Positions 1 to 7,325 of a stretch of 64,000 nt of DNA are shown one piece after another. This stretch comes from Gemmatimonadota bacterium. Lineage in GTDB: Bacteria; Gemmatimonadota; Gemmatimonadetes; Gemmatimonadales; Gemmatimonadaceae. The DNA is taken from assembly GCA_016704465.1 (NCBI GenBank), contig JADJAD010000010.1, positions 186,001-250,000 on the forward strand. The letters run 5' to 3'. Made by a program: the position numbers and the translations under genes. How positions within the stretch are numbered: the first letter of the stretch is position 1; every line of letters begins with the position of its first letter. The notes below the pieces were generated by a model, which was not told the DNA's origin, made no database searches, and saw only the letters and a list, made by a program, of their open reading frames with translations.

Positions 1-742
1 TTCGCTCGCCCAGCAGCGATTGCAGCAGGAGATGCAGCTGGCGAATGACTTGCAGATGAAGCTGCTGCCGGACACCCGGTTGTTCGCGCCGGAGGTGCAG
101 GTCGCCGCGCGCGTGGTGCCGGCCGACAGCGTCGGCGGGGATTTCTACCACCTGTTCCGGCTTGGCGGTGGGCGCACTGGCGTCATGATCGGCGACGTGT
201 CGAGCCACGGCTATCGGGCCGCACTCATCATGGCGCTCGTGATGAGCGCCAGCTCGATCCATGCGCAGTCGACGGACGATCCTGCCGACATGATCAACGC
301 CCTGCTCGACACGCTGCGTGAAGAGCTGGAGAGCACCGAGATGTACATCTCGATCTTCTACGCGGTGCTCGATCCGGCGCAGGGACGCCTGCGCTACGCG
401 AACGCCGGCCACCCGCACGCATTCGTGGTGTCCGGCGATGGCGTGACGGAGCGACTCTCCGCGCTGGATCCGCCGTTAGGCATGAGCGATCGACACCCCC
501 CGGCGGTGGAGCGTCCCTGGGCGGCCGGGCAGGACCTGCTGCTGCTCTTCACCGACGGCGTCTCGGACGCCCGCAACCGCTCCGATGCACGCCTCGGCGA
601 GCACGTCGTGCTCGACATCGTGCGCGCGGCGCGCGCCGAGCATCCGCGACTCGTGGTGGAGCAGGTGTTCGACGCGCTGCGCGCCCACGTCGGCGACGCC
701 ATCCGGCGCGACGACCTGACGCTGCTCGTCGCGCGCAGCTGA
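1..742 (+). CDS. SpoIIE/RsbU-type PP2C serine phosphatase, 3' part
   Basis: The frame is open at the left edge, so only the C-terminal ~247 residues are present. They form a PPM/SpoIIE phosphatase domain: GGDFYHLF and GDVSSHG supply metal-binding aspartates, NAGHPHAFV is the usual central motif, LLLFTDGVSDARN is the third motif and DDLTLLVA closes the domain. In this family such domains dephosphorylate anti-sigma-factor antagonists or other Ser/Thr phosphoproteins, normally downstream of an N-terminal sensor (GAF, PAS, HAMP or receiver). The sensor would lie outside the window, so the signal is unknown. The stop lies 10 bases before rsmA, so the two may be co-transcribed. Family assignment is firm; the specific partner cannot be inferred. 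Confidence 0.9.
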   Translation, partial: SLAQQRLQQEMQLANDLQMKLLPDTRLFAPEVQVAARVVPADSVGGDFYHLFRLGGGRTGVMIGDVSSHGYRAALIMALVMSASSIHAQSTDDPADMINALLDTLREELESTEMYISIFYAVLDPAQGRLRYANAGHPHAFVVSGDGVTERLSALDPPLGMSDRHPPAVERPWAAGQDLLLLFTDGVSDARNRSDARLGEHVVLDIVRAARAEHPRLVVEQVFDALRAHVGDAIRRDDLTLLVARS

Positions 743-752
743 GGGGACATCG

Positions 753-1592
753 ATGACCGACCGCCCCGCGCGTGATGCGCTGCCGCCCGCGCGCAAGCGG
801 CTCGGCCAGCACTTCCTCACCGATCGACGGTCGTTGGAGCGCATCGCCGAGGCGGTGGGGCCGCTGCCCGGCGAGACGGTGGTCGAGATCGGCCCCGGCC
901 GCGGGGCGCTGACCGACTTGCTCGCCGCGTGTGCCGAGCGCGTGGTCGCTGTGGAGCTCGATCCGCTCCTCATCCCGGTGCTGCGCAGTCGGTATGCGCT
1001 CGCACCGCACGTGACGATCGTCGAGGGCGACGTGCTCGAGACATCGCTCCCCGCGCTCGTGCACGGGCCGTGGGCGCTCGTGGGCAACGTGCCGTATTAC
1101 ATCACGACACCCATCATCTTCCAGGCCCTGCAGGCGCCGCGCCCATCGCGCATGGTCTTCCTCGTCCAGCGCGAGGTGGCCGAGCGCGTGGCGGCCGCCC
1201 CGGGCGACGACGCCTACGGGGCACTCTCGGCGAATGTGCAGGCGTTGGCGACGGCGGAGGTGGTGGCGCGCGTGCCGGCGGGAGCGTTCCACCCGCGCCC
1301 CAAGGTCGACTCGGCGATCCTGCGCATCACGCCGAGAGCAGATCCCGTGGTCACGACCGAGGAGGAGCGCCCGTACTCGCGGCTCGTGCAAGGCGCGTTC
1401 GGACAGCGGCGCAAGCAGATGCGGCGCGTGCTGCGATCGCTCTATGCCATCGGGGCGGAGGAGGCTGAGCGTGCCCTCGCCGCCTGCGACATCGCGGTCG
1501 CGGTGCGTCCCGAGACGCTCGCGCCGATCGACTTTGCACGGCTGCTGCGGGCCATGGGCGGCGGACCACGTCTGGGGACGCCGGACAAATAG
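753..1592 (+). CDS. rsmA: 16S rRNA dimethyladenosine transferase RsmA (KsgA)
   Basis: 279 aa, normal length. The enzyme dimethylates the two adjacent adenosines in helix 45 near the 3' end of 16S rRNA, a late 30S assembly checkpoint. RLGQHFLTD (about residues 16-24) is the family signature, EIGPGRGALT (about 46-55) is the SAM-binding loop, and NVPYYITTP (about 111) is the catalytic NxPY motif. The C-terminal part carries the HPRPKVDSAIL motif that separates this family from other methyltransferases. A GAGGGGA ribosome-binding site at 741-747 fits the ATG at 753. It lies directly behind the phosphatase gene and converges with rex. Assignment is secure. Confidence 0.97.
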   Translation: MTDRPARDALPPARKRLGQHFLTDRRSLERIAEAVGPLPGETVVEIGPGRGALTDLLAACAERVVAVELDPLLIPVLRSRYALAPHVTIVEGDVLETSLPALVHGPWALVGNVPYYITTPIIFQALQAPRPSRMVFLVQREVAERVAAAPGDDAYGALSANVQALATAEVVARVPAGAFHPRPKVDSAILRITPRADPVVTTEEERPYSRLVQGAFGQRRKQMRRVLRSLYAIGAEEAERALAACDIAVAVRPETLAPIDFARLLRAMGGGPRLGTPDK

Positions 1593-1625
1593 TCGACAGC
1601 CGCCAGCGTGCGCAGGGCCGGCCGC

Positions 1626-2267
1626 CTACTGCGCCTCGCCGCTCCGCTCGCGATTGGTGAGGGCGTAGCTCAGCCCTTCCAGTTCCATCGCCATGTTGAC
1701 GTTGCGCACCGTGATGTGGGCGGGAAGCTTCAGTTGCACCGGGGCGAAATTGAGAATGCCCTCGATGCCGGCCCCGACGAGTCGCTCGGCCACCGCTTGC
1801 GCTTCCTCAGACGGCACGGTCAGGACCGCGATGTCCGGCAGTTCCTGCGGCACGTCGCGCTCCACCTCGCGAATGTCACGCACCACGAGTCCGTCCCACT
1901 TGCTGCCGATCTTGCGCGCATCGGCGTCGTAGACCGCAATGATGTCGAAGCCGCGCTGACGAAACCCGTGATACTGCGCCAGCGCCGTCCCGATCTTTCC
2001 GGCACCGATGATGATCACCCGCCATTCCCGGTCGAGGCCGAGAATGTCGCGCAGCGAGGCGGTGAGTTCGGCGGCTGGATAGCCGAGGCCGCGCTTGCCG
2101 AACGAGCCGAAGAAGGAGAGGTCCTTGCGGACCTGGGCCGATGTCGTGCCGCCGCGCCGGGCGAGCTCCTGACTGGAGATCGTCCGGACGCCGTGCGTGA
2201 CCGAATCCTCGAGGAATCGGAGGTAGACGGAGAGTCGTCGAACCGTGCTGTCGGCGATGCGCTTCAC
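1626..2267 (-). CDS. rex: Redox-sensing transcriptional repressor Rex
   Basis: 213 aa from GTG at 2267 (first residues VKRIADSTVRRL). Rex binds operator DNA when NADH/NAD+ is low and releases it when NADH rises, controlling fermentation and respiration genes. The N-terminal ~80 residues are the winged helix (QELARRGGTTSAQVRKDLSFFG, quoted in part: TSAQVRKDLSFFGSFG). A Rossmann domain follows with IIIGAGKIGTALA. The C-terminal helix ends MELEGLSYAL. An open frame runs further upstream to 2804, but that part is repetitive and low-complexity, so the GTG start is preferred; it gives the family's normal length and leaves the operator at 2282-2299 just upstream. It converges with rsmA, 34 bases apart. 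Confidence 0.95.
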   Translation of the reverse strand: MKRIADSTVRRLSVYLRFLEDSVTHGVRTISSQELARRGGTTSAQVRKDLSFFGSFGKRGLGYPAAELTASLRDILGLDREWRVIIIGAGKIGTALAQYHGFRQRGFDIIAVYDADARKIGSKWDGLVVRDIREVERDVPQELPDIAVLTVPSEEAQAVAERLVGAGIEGILNFAPVQLKLPAHITVRNVNMAMELEGLSYALTNRERSGEAQ

Positions 2268-2281
2268 AGGGTGTTCTGAGC

Positions 2282-2299
2282 TTGTGAATTGATTCACAA
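2282..2299 (-). promoter_or_regulatory. Rex operator (ROP) upstream of rex
   Basis: The site reads TTGTGAATTGATTCACAA, a perfect inverted repeat (TTGTGAA, 4-base spacer, TTCACAA). It matches the known Rex operator TTGTGAANNNNTTCACAA. It sits 15 bases before the rex start codon and overlaps the end of a -10-like TACTTT on the minus strand (2298-2303). Rex bound here should block its own promoter. Autoregulation is inferred from position; the match itself is direct. Confidence 0.93.
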
Positions 2300-2303
2300 A
2301 GTA
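2298..2303 (-). promoter_or_regulatory. Candidate -10 element of the rex promoter
   Basis: Read on the minus strand this is TACTTT, the same hexamer as the proposed mreB -10 element. It is 31 bases from the rex GTG and overlaps the Rex operator by two bases. No clear -35 box is visible 17 bases upstream, so the call rests on the -10 and its position. Confidence 0.45.
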
Positions 2304-2370
2304 GTTCGTCCGATCGCAACAGACTAGGCACGAGGCACAAGTCTCGTAGGCACATTGTGTTGTCCGCCCG

Positions 2371-2432
2371 CGTTGTCGTCCCGCGTTGTCGTCCCGCGTT
2401 GTCGTCCCGCGTTGTCGTCCGGCGTTGTCGGG
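2371..2432 (+). repeat. 13-bp tandem repeat upstream of rex
   Basis: Four consecutive 13-base units CGTTGTCGTCCCG (2371-2383, 2384-2396, 2397-2409, 2410-2422, the last with one change) are followed by a partial unit ending CGTTGTCGGG. A degenerate copy precedes them at about 2358-2370. The array lies about 70 bp beyond the rex operator in the 420-bp gap between rex and the exonuclease gene. Apart from the operator and this array, the gap shows only low-complexity GCGCGGCGC text at 2620-2690. Confidence 0.9.
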
Positions 2433-2688
2433 ATTCCGCCGGCGGGACACGGTAGACGCACTGGGGCCCGCCCGGCGCAGGAGCGCGCGGCTGATTTCCC
2501 GCGAACGCTGTAGCTTGTCCCGCATGCCACCCCATGGACATGGCGCCCCTGGCGCTGCGCTCGCACCAACCGCGCCAGACTTCCGACGCGTCGCTGGTGC
2601 GCAGCGTGACCGAGCGGCCCGAACGCGCGCGGCGCAAATGCGCGCGGCGCGAAAGCGAGCGGCGCGTGCGTAAGCGGCGCGCCATCGA

Positions 2689-3687
2689 ATGGCGCGAGGC
2701 GCTGCGCACGTGAGGGGGATCGACGCGGTCGTTCCCGACTCGGCGCTCATCGTGCGCGCGCGCGAGGCGCTCGCGCTTGGGGCGCTCGACGCAGTGACGC
2801 TCATGGAGCGGGTATGCGCGCTCCCCCGTGCCCCCCAGCGTGTGGCCGAACGGCTGGCCGACGCGCTGTTCAGCCGTCACGCCGACTTCGAGCGAGACGC
2901 GCTGGGGCGCTGGTCACTCGCGCCCGCACGCGACGGGCAACGAATCCCGGTGGAGTCGGAGTCGGTGCCCGTTCCGCCTGGCGTGCCCGCGACGGTTCGC
3001 GCGCGCCGAGCGGCCGCCACGCATGCCTACGCCCATGACGAGGGCGACGACGTCTCGCTGCGCGACCTGCGCTTTGCGGTGGTCGACGTCGAGACCACGG
3101 GGATGTCGCCGGCGCAGCGCGATCGCGTGACCGAGATCGCGATCGTGCACGTGGACGGTCGCGCGGTCTCGGCGTGCTACGAGTCGCTGATCAACCCGGA
3201 CCGCAGCATCCCGCCGGCCATCGTGGCGCTGACGCGGATCACGCAGGCGATGGTGCAGGATGCCCCGCGTTTTCCCGAGGTGGCGCCCGAGGTGGTCAGT
3301 CGCCTGCGCGGGCGGATCTTTGTCGCCCACAACGCGAGCTTCGACTGGCGCTTCGTGACGCACGAGGTCCAGCGATCGGCAGGAGTCCTGCTGACCGGCG
3401 AGACGTTGTGCACGGTGCGCCTGTCGCGCACCCTGCTTCCGCAGCTGCCGCGACGCTCGCTCGATGCCGTCACGCACTACTTCGGCATCGACGTCGGGGC
3501 GCGGCACCGGGCGGGCGGCGACGCGCTGGCCACGGCGCACGTGCTCGTGCGATTGTTGCAACTGGCGGAAGACCGCGGGGCCACGACGTGGCGCGCGCTG
3601 TCCGCGTTGCTGCAGCGAGGGACCGCACGGTCCGCGCGTCGTCGCTCGGCGATGCCACGTGGCGTCGACGTCGATCCCACCCTCTGA
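2689..3687 (+). CDS. DnaQ-like (DEDDh) 3'-5' exonuclease
   Basis: 332 aa. The C-terminal half is a DEDDh exonuclease domain: Exo I VVDVETTGMSP (about 131), Exo II HNASFDWRF (about 214-222) and Exo III HRAGGDALAT (about 273). These carry the four metal-binding acidic residues and the catalytic histidine. Such proteins act as a proofreading epsilon subunit or as stand-alone repair exonucleases. The first ~120 residues are Arg/Ala-rich with no recognised domain, and there is no polymerase or UvrC-type partner domain. A GTG at 2710 is an alternative start. The exonuclease activity call is firm; assignment as the replicative DnaQ is not. It is followed 25 bases later by a hydrolase gene. Confidence 0.85.
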   Translation: MARGAAHVRGIDAVVPDSALIVRAREALALGALDAVTLMERVCALPRAPQRVAERLADALFSRHADFERDALGRWSLAPARDGQRIPVESESVPVPPGVPATVRARRAAATHAYAHDEGDDVSLRDLRFAVVDVETTGMSPAQRDRVTEIAIVHVDGRAVSACYESLINPDRSIPPAIVALTRITQAMVQDAPRFPEVAPEVVSRLRGRIFVAHNASFDWRFVTHEVQRSAGVLLTGETLCTVRLSRTLLPQLPRRSLDAVTHYFGIDVGARHRAGGDALATAHVLVRLLQLAEDRGATTWRALSALLQRGTARSARRRSAMPRGVDVDPTL

Positions 3688-3712
3688 CTGCGCCGCGCGC
3701 GCGAGCCTCCAC

Positions 3713-4624
3713 ATGCATCCTCACGTTCGATCCACGACCGTCGGCCGATTCCGGCTGCACGCCATCCAGGCGGGGGGACAGCGCCTCGATGGCGGCGCCA
3801 TGTTCGGCGTGGTGCCGAAGCCGCTCTGGGAGCGGCGCGTATCGGCCGACGAGCGGAACCGCATCCAGCTCGGCATGCGGTGCCTGCTCGTGGAGCACGA
3901 CGACGGATTGGTGCTCGTGGACACGGGCCTCGGGAACAAGGAGGGGGCGAAGTTTCACGACATCTACGGCATCGAGAATGCCGGTGGTGGCGGTCGCACG
4001 TGGCTCGAGTCGTCGCTTGCATCGTTAGGCTTCGGCGTCGACGACGTGCGGTGGGTGGTCAATACACACCTGCACTTCGACCACGCCGGCGGCAACACGT
4101 GGGTGGATGACGCCGGGTCGGTGCGTGCGACCTTTCCGCGCGCGCGCTACGTGGTGCAGCGCGGCGAACATGCCTTCGCCACCGCCACCAACGAACGCAC
4201 GGCCGCCTCCTACTTCCCGCACAACTGGGAGCCGATCCTCGCCGGCGGGCAGTTCGACCTGCTGGACGGCGAGCAGGACGTGGTCCCGGGGATCCGGGTG
4301 ATCGCGAGCGGCGGACACGTCCCGTATCACCAGAGTGTCCTGGTCGACGGTGGTGGCGGGGAGGTGGCCTGCTTCCTCGGCGACGTCTGCCCGACCGCGT
4401 CGCACCTGCCGCTCCCGTGGATCATGGGCTATGACGTGGAGCCGCTCGTGACCCTCGAGTCGAAGCGCCGGCTGTTGGCGCGCGCGGTGGCTGAGCGGTG
4501 GCTCCTGATCTTCGAGCACGATGCGGCCCACGCCTGGGGATATGCCCGTCACGATGGGAAGTCGTACCAGCTCGACGAATTCACGGCCGATGAGGTGACC
4601 GACGTGGCGCTCGGTAACTCGTGA
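3713..4624 (+). CDS. MBL-fold metallo-hydrolase
   Basis: 303 aa from ATG 3713. The frame is open further upstream (from 3464) but overlaps the exonuclease, so the internal ATG is chosen. THLHFDHAGG (about residues 118-127) is the HxHxDH zinc-binding motif; GGHVPYHQSVLV, LGDVCPTASHL and FEHDAAHAWG supply the later metal ligands. The N-terminal GAMFGVVPKPLWERR resembles lactonase-like or N-acyl-homoserine-lactonase-related hydrolases. The substrate cannot be read from the sequence. The gene carries one CGTTAGGC at 4023-4030. Confidence 0.85.
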   Translation: MHPHVRSTTVGRFRLHAIQAGGQRLDGGAMFGVVPKPLWERRVSADERNRIQLGMRCLLVEHDDGLVLVDTGLGNKEGAKFHDIYGIENAGGGGRTWLESSLASLGFGVDDVRWVVNTHLHFDHAGGNTWVDDAGSVRATFPRARYVVQRGEHAFATATNERTAASYFPHNWEPILAGGQFDLLDGEQDVVPGIRVIASGGHVPYHQSVLVDGGGGEVACFLGDVCPTASHLPLPWIMGYDVEPLVTLESKRRLLARAVAERWLLIFEHDAAHAWGYARHDGKSYQLDEFTADEVTDVALGNS

Positions 4625-4696
4625 CCGCGTTTGCGGTTAGCCTGCCTGACGGCGCCGGGGCGCCGAAGCGGCCGCCGTGAATCTCGTGCGAGACGG

Positions 4697-4726
4697 TTGA
4701 CCGCGTAACATCATGTCACTTAAGTT
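4697..4726 (+). promoter_or_regulatory. Candidate promoter of the infC operon
   Basis: TTGACC (4697-4702) and TAAGTT (4721-4726) are separated by 18 bases. The same -10 hexamer with an 18-base spacer precedes rpsA, and TAAGTT also precedes rpsO. A leader of about 205 bases separates it from the ATT start of infC. The leader (about 4733-4938) contains one CGTTAGGC (4896-4903) and ends in a strong ribosome-binding site. Long leaders upstream of infC-rpmI-rplT are often regulatory (L20 or IF3 feedback), but I could not define a specific structure here. Confidence 0.6.
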
Positions 4727-4938
4727 GTTCGGATAATTCGGCAAGCAGAGCGAATCGGCTCTCACCCTCTGGCACCCGGCGACGGGTCGCTGCAGGAGTC
4801 TGGTCAGCGGCGCCACCCTGTCGGGCTTGGGGTGGGCGGTCGTATTTGGCGGACTCCAGTGGGGTCCGCATTTGTTTTATCGGGCAGGGTGTCGCCGTTA
4901 GGCGCTCCGCCAACTCCCTCTCTGGAGGACCGGGGACT

Positions 4939-5454
4939 ATTCAGGACAACACGAAGCGCATTCGCGTCAACCGCCAGATTCGCATCAGCCCGGTCCGCGT
5001 GATCGGCGCCGATGGCAGCCAGTTGGGAATCATGGAGGTTGATCGTGCCTTGGCCCTCGCCGAGGAGTCGGGGCTCGACCTGGTGGAAGTGGCGGCGACG
5101 GCGCGCCCGCCTGTGGTCCGTGTCATGGACTACGGCAAGTTCAAGTTCGAACAGGCCAAGCAGGCCCGCGTCGCCAAGAAGAAGCAGCACGTCATCGAGC
5201 TCAAGGAAGTCAAGTTCCGACCGGGCATCGAAGAGCACGATTTCGACACCAAGGTTCGACACGCGAAGCGGTTCCTCGGAGAGGGGAACAAGGTCAAGGT
5301 GACCCTGATGTTCCGGGGGCGGCAGATTGCCCACCCCGAACTCGGGTTCGCCGTGGTAAACCGGGTCTCGGAGCAGTTGGCCGAGGTGGCCAAGACCGAG
5401 AGTCCGGCGAAAATGGAAGGGAAGTCCCTAACGATGATCCTGGCACCGAAGTGA
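4939..5454 (+). CDS. infC: Translation initiation factor IF-3
   Basis: 171 aa when started at the ATT codon at 4939 (IQDNTKRIRVNRQIR), the length expected for IF-3. GGAGGA at 4924-4929 is spaced nine bases from it. The N-terminal domain carries GIMEVDRALALAEESGLDLVEV; the linker (YGKFKFEQAKQ) and C-terminal domain (IEEHDFDTKVRHAKRFL) are standard. IF-3 rejects non-canonical start codons, and infC genes commonly use ATT or similar codons so that IF-3 limits its own synthesis. An ATG-started frame from 4846 would add 31 residues that are not IF-3-like. It heads a translation operon with rpmI, rplT, then pheS and pheT. Confidence 0.96.
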   Translation: MQDNTKRIRVNRQIRISPVRVIGADGSQLGIMEVDRALALAEESGLDLVEVAATARPPVVRVMDYGKFKFEQAKQARVAKKKQHVIELKEVKFRPGIEEHDFDTKVRHAKRFLGEGNKVKVTLMFRGRQIAHPELGFAVVNRVSEQLAEVAKTESPAKMEGKSLTMILAPK

Positions 5455-5461
5455 GCTGACG

Positions 5462-5659
5462 ATGCCCAAAATGAAGACCCACAAGGGCGCGAAGAAGCGC
5501 TTTTCCGTCACGGGGACGGGAAAGGTTCGCCGCCTGAAGGCCAACAAGAGCCACATCCTCACCAAGAAGGACGGCCGTCGGAAGCGCCGGCTGCGTCGTC
5601 CCGCCATCGTCGGTACCAACGGCGAAGCGAAGGTGATCAAGCGCCTGATTCAGGCGTAA
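5462..5659 (+). CDS. rpmI: 50S ribosomal protein L35
   Basis: 65 aa, normal for L35. The start MPKMKTHKGAKKRFSVTGTG and the basic centre with LTKKDGRRKRRLRR are the family pattern. It lies seven bases after infC and 12 bases before rplT, the conserved IF3-L35-L20 order. L35 binds 23S rRNA late in large-subunit assembly. Confidence 0.98.
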   Translation: MPKMKTHKGAKKRFSVTGTGKVRRLKANKSHILTKKDGRRKRRLRRPAIVGTNGEAKVIKRLIQA

Positions 5660-5671
5660 GGAGAGAGAGCG

Positions 5672-6034
5672 ATGCCACGCGTCAAATCCAATGTGGTGCG
5701 CCTGAAGCGCAAGAAGCAGATCATGAAGGCCGCGCGCGGCTATTTCGGCGCGCGCAGCAAGCTCTGGCGCCCGGCGAAGGAATCTGTAGAGCGCGGCTGG
5801 CGATACGCCTACCGCGATCGGCGCAACAAGAAGCGCGACTTCCGTCGCCTGTGGATCGTGCGCATCAACGCCGCGGCCCACATGAACGGCATGAACTACA
5901 GCACGTTCATGAACGGGCTGGCCATGGCCGGGATCGAAGTGGATCGCAAGATCCTCGCGGATCTCGCGGTGCATGATGAGGCCGCGTTTACCGTGCTGGC
6001 CGAGAAGGTCCGCGCGGCGCACGCGGCGGCCTAA
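5672..6034 (+). CDS. rplT: 50S ribosomal protein L20
   Basis: 120 aa, normal length. MPRVKSNVVRLKRKKQIMKA (quoted in part) and GARSKLWRPAKESVERGWRY are the diagnostic basic N-terminal helix, and NGMNYSTFMNGLAMAGIEVD (in part) the globular domain. L20 is an early assembly protein; in several bacteria it represses this operon by binding its own mRNA. A GGAG-type ribosome-binding site lies just before the ATG. A strong hairpin follows at 6096-6130. Confidence 0.98.
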   Translation: MPRVKSNVVRLKRKKQIMKAARGYFGARSKLWRPAKESVERGWRYAYRDRRNKKRDFRRLWIVRINAAAHMNGMNYSTFMNGLAMAGIEVDRKILADLAVHDEAAFTVLAEKVRAAHAAA

Positions 6035-6095
6035 GGGCTGCCCGAAGTCTGATCGCGCGAGGGCAGCTCGTCCTCGCCGGTCCGGTCGGAATCAG

Positions 6096-6130
6096 CGGCG
6101 GCAGCGCGACCTCGGGGTCGACTGCCGCCG
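6096..6130 (+). terminator. Hairpin after rplT, probable terminator
   Basis: CGGCGGCAG (6096-6104) pairs with CTGCCGCCG (6122-6130), and inside it CGACC (6107-6111) pairs with GGTCG (6116-6120) around a TCGG tetraloop. The following bases TGTCGTTT hold only a weak T-run. It lies 61 bases past rplT and before pheS, so it could end or attenuate the infC-rpmI-rplT transcript. The rest of the 270-bp gap shows no gene. Confidence 0.6.
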
Positions 6131-6304
6131 TGTCGTTTGTGACCGCGCAGGGCGGGCGGTCGCCTCGCAACGTGGCCCCCCCCATGTCAAAGGTGCCACC
6201 GTCCGCGACCGCCCGCGTCATCCTTCCATCTCGCATTGTACCGTTCTCTCCACGCCCGTGCCGTTCCCGTGCGTGCACCTTCGTCCCTTGTCCGACTCCA
6301 GTCC

Positions 6305-7315
6305 GTGACCCTGCACGAATTCCAGCAGGCTTGTGACGCCCTGCGCGCCGATGCGCCCGCCCGCATCGCGGCGGCGCTGTCGCTCGAGGCGTGGCATGAC
6401 GTCCGCAGCGCGATGGTCGGCCGCAAGTCCGGTCGCCTGACCGAGCTCATGGCCCTGCTTCCCCAGTTGGACCGCGAGGAACGTCGCGACGCCGGGGCGG
6501 CAATCAACACGCTGAAGCTCGCGCTCGAAGCTGCGCTCGAGGCCCGCAAGGCCGAGTTGGAGGCGTCGGCCGCACCGGCGCTCCAGCGCGACCTCACCAT
6601 GCCCGCTCGCGCCCTGTGGCGCGGCGCCGTGCATCCGGTCTCGCTCGTGATCGACGAGATCTGCGACATCTTTCGGGAGTTGGGCTTCACGGTGGCGCTG
6701 GGCCCCGAAGCCGAGTCGCCGTGGTACAACTTCACGGCCCTCAACTTCCCGGACGACCACCCGGCGATGGACATGCACGACACCCTCTACCTGCAGGACG
6801 GGGGCGTGCTGCGCACCCATACCTCGCCGGTGCAGGTGCGCACGCTGCAGTCCTACGCGCCACCCGTGCGCATCCTCGCCCCGGGCAACGTGTATCGGCG
6901 CGACTTCTTCGACGCCACGCACGCCCCCGCCTTCGCCCAGTTGGAGGGCCTGGCCATCGACGAAGGAATCACCTTCGCCGACCTCAAGGCGACGCTGGCG
7001 CACTTCGCCCGCGCCTTCTACGGCGAGCGCACTCCCACTCGGCTCGTGCCGTCGTACTTCCCCTTCACGGAGCCGTCGGGGCAGATGGAGGTCTTTTTCG
7101 ACGTCGGCGACGGACGGGGCGCGCGCTGGATCGAGATCATGGGGTGCGGCCTGGTCCATCCCGCCGTGCTGGAGGCCGCGGGACTCGACAGCGAGAAATA
7201 CTCCGGCTGGGCGTTCGGCATGGGGCCTGCGCGCATCGCGATGTCCCGGTTCGGCCTCACCGACATCCGCCTGCTGTACGATTCCGACGTTCGCTTCCTC
7301 GAGCAGTTCGCCTGA
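6305..7315 (+). CDS. pheS: Phenylalanine--tRNA ligase alpha subunit
   Basis: 336 aa from GTG 6305 (VTLHEFQQACDALRAD). The frame extends to TTG 6236, but the extra residues are not family-like. The N-terminal coiled coil is followed by the class II catalytic core: motif 1 region HPVSLVIDEICDIF, the ALNFPDDHPAMDMHDT segment, motif 2 RTHTSPVQVR and GNVYRRDFFDATH, and motif 3 GWAFGMGPARIAM. With PheT it forms the heterotetramer that charges tRNA-Phe. It is 10 bases ahead of pheT. No ribosome-binding site is obvious before the GTG, so the exact start is less certain than the identity. Confidence 0.95.
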   Translation: MTLHEFQQACDALRADAPARIAAALSLEAWHDVRSAMVGRKSGRLTELMALLPQLDREERRDAGAAINTLKLALEAALEARKAELEASAAPALQRDLTMPARALWRGAVHPVSLVIDEICDIFRELGFTVALGPEAESPWYNFTALNFPDDHPAMDMHDTLYLQDGGVLRTHTSPVQVRTLQSYAPPVRILAPGNVYRRDFFDATHAPAFAQLEGLAIDEGITFADLKATLAHFARAFYGERTPTRLVPSYFPFTEPSGQMEVFFDVGDGRGARWIEIMGCGLVHPAVLEAAGLDSEKYSGWAFGMGPARIAMSRFGLTDIRLLYDSDVRFLEQFA

Positions 7316-7325
7316 CAGGATCCCG

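Noticed and set aside
474..481. TTAGGC as a telomere-type repeat
   Set aside because: Copies are single, scattered about 4 kb apart and mostly coding, not tandem.
2371..2432. CRISPR-like array
   Set aside because: Units are 13 bp with no spacers; no Cas genes are present.
1626..2804. Longer Rex with 179 extra N-terminal residues
   Set aside because: The extra part translates the tandem repeat and operator region; GTG 2267 gives the normal Rex length.
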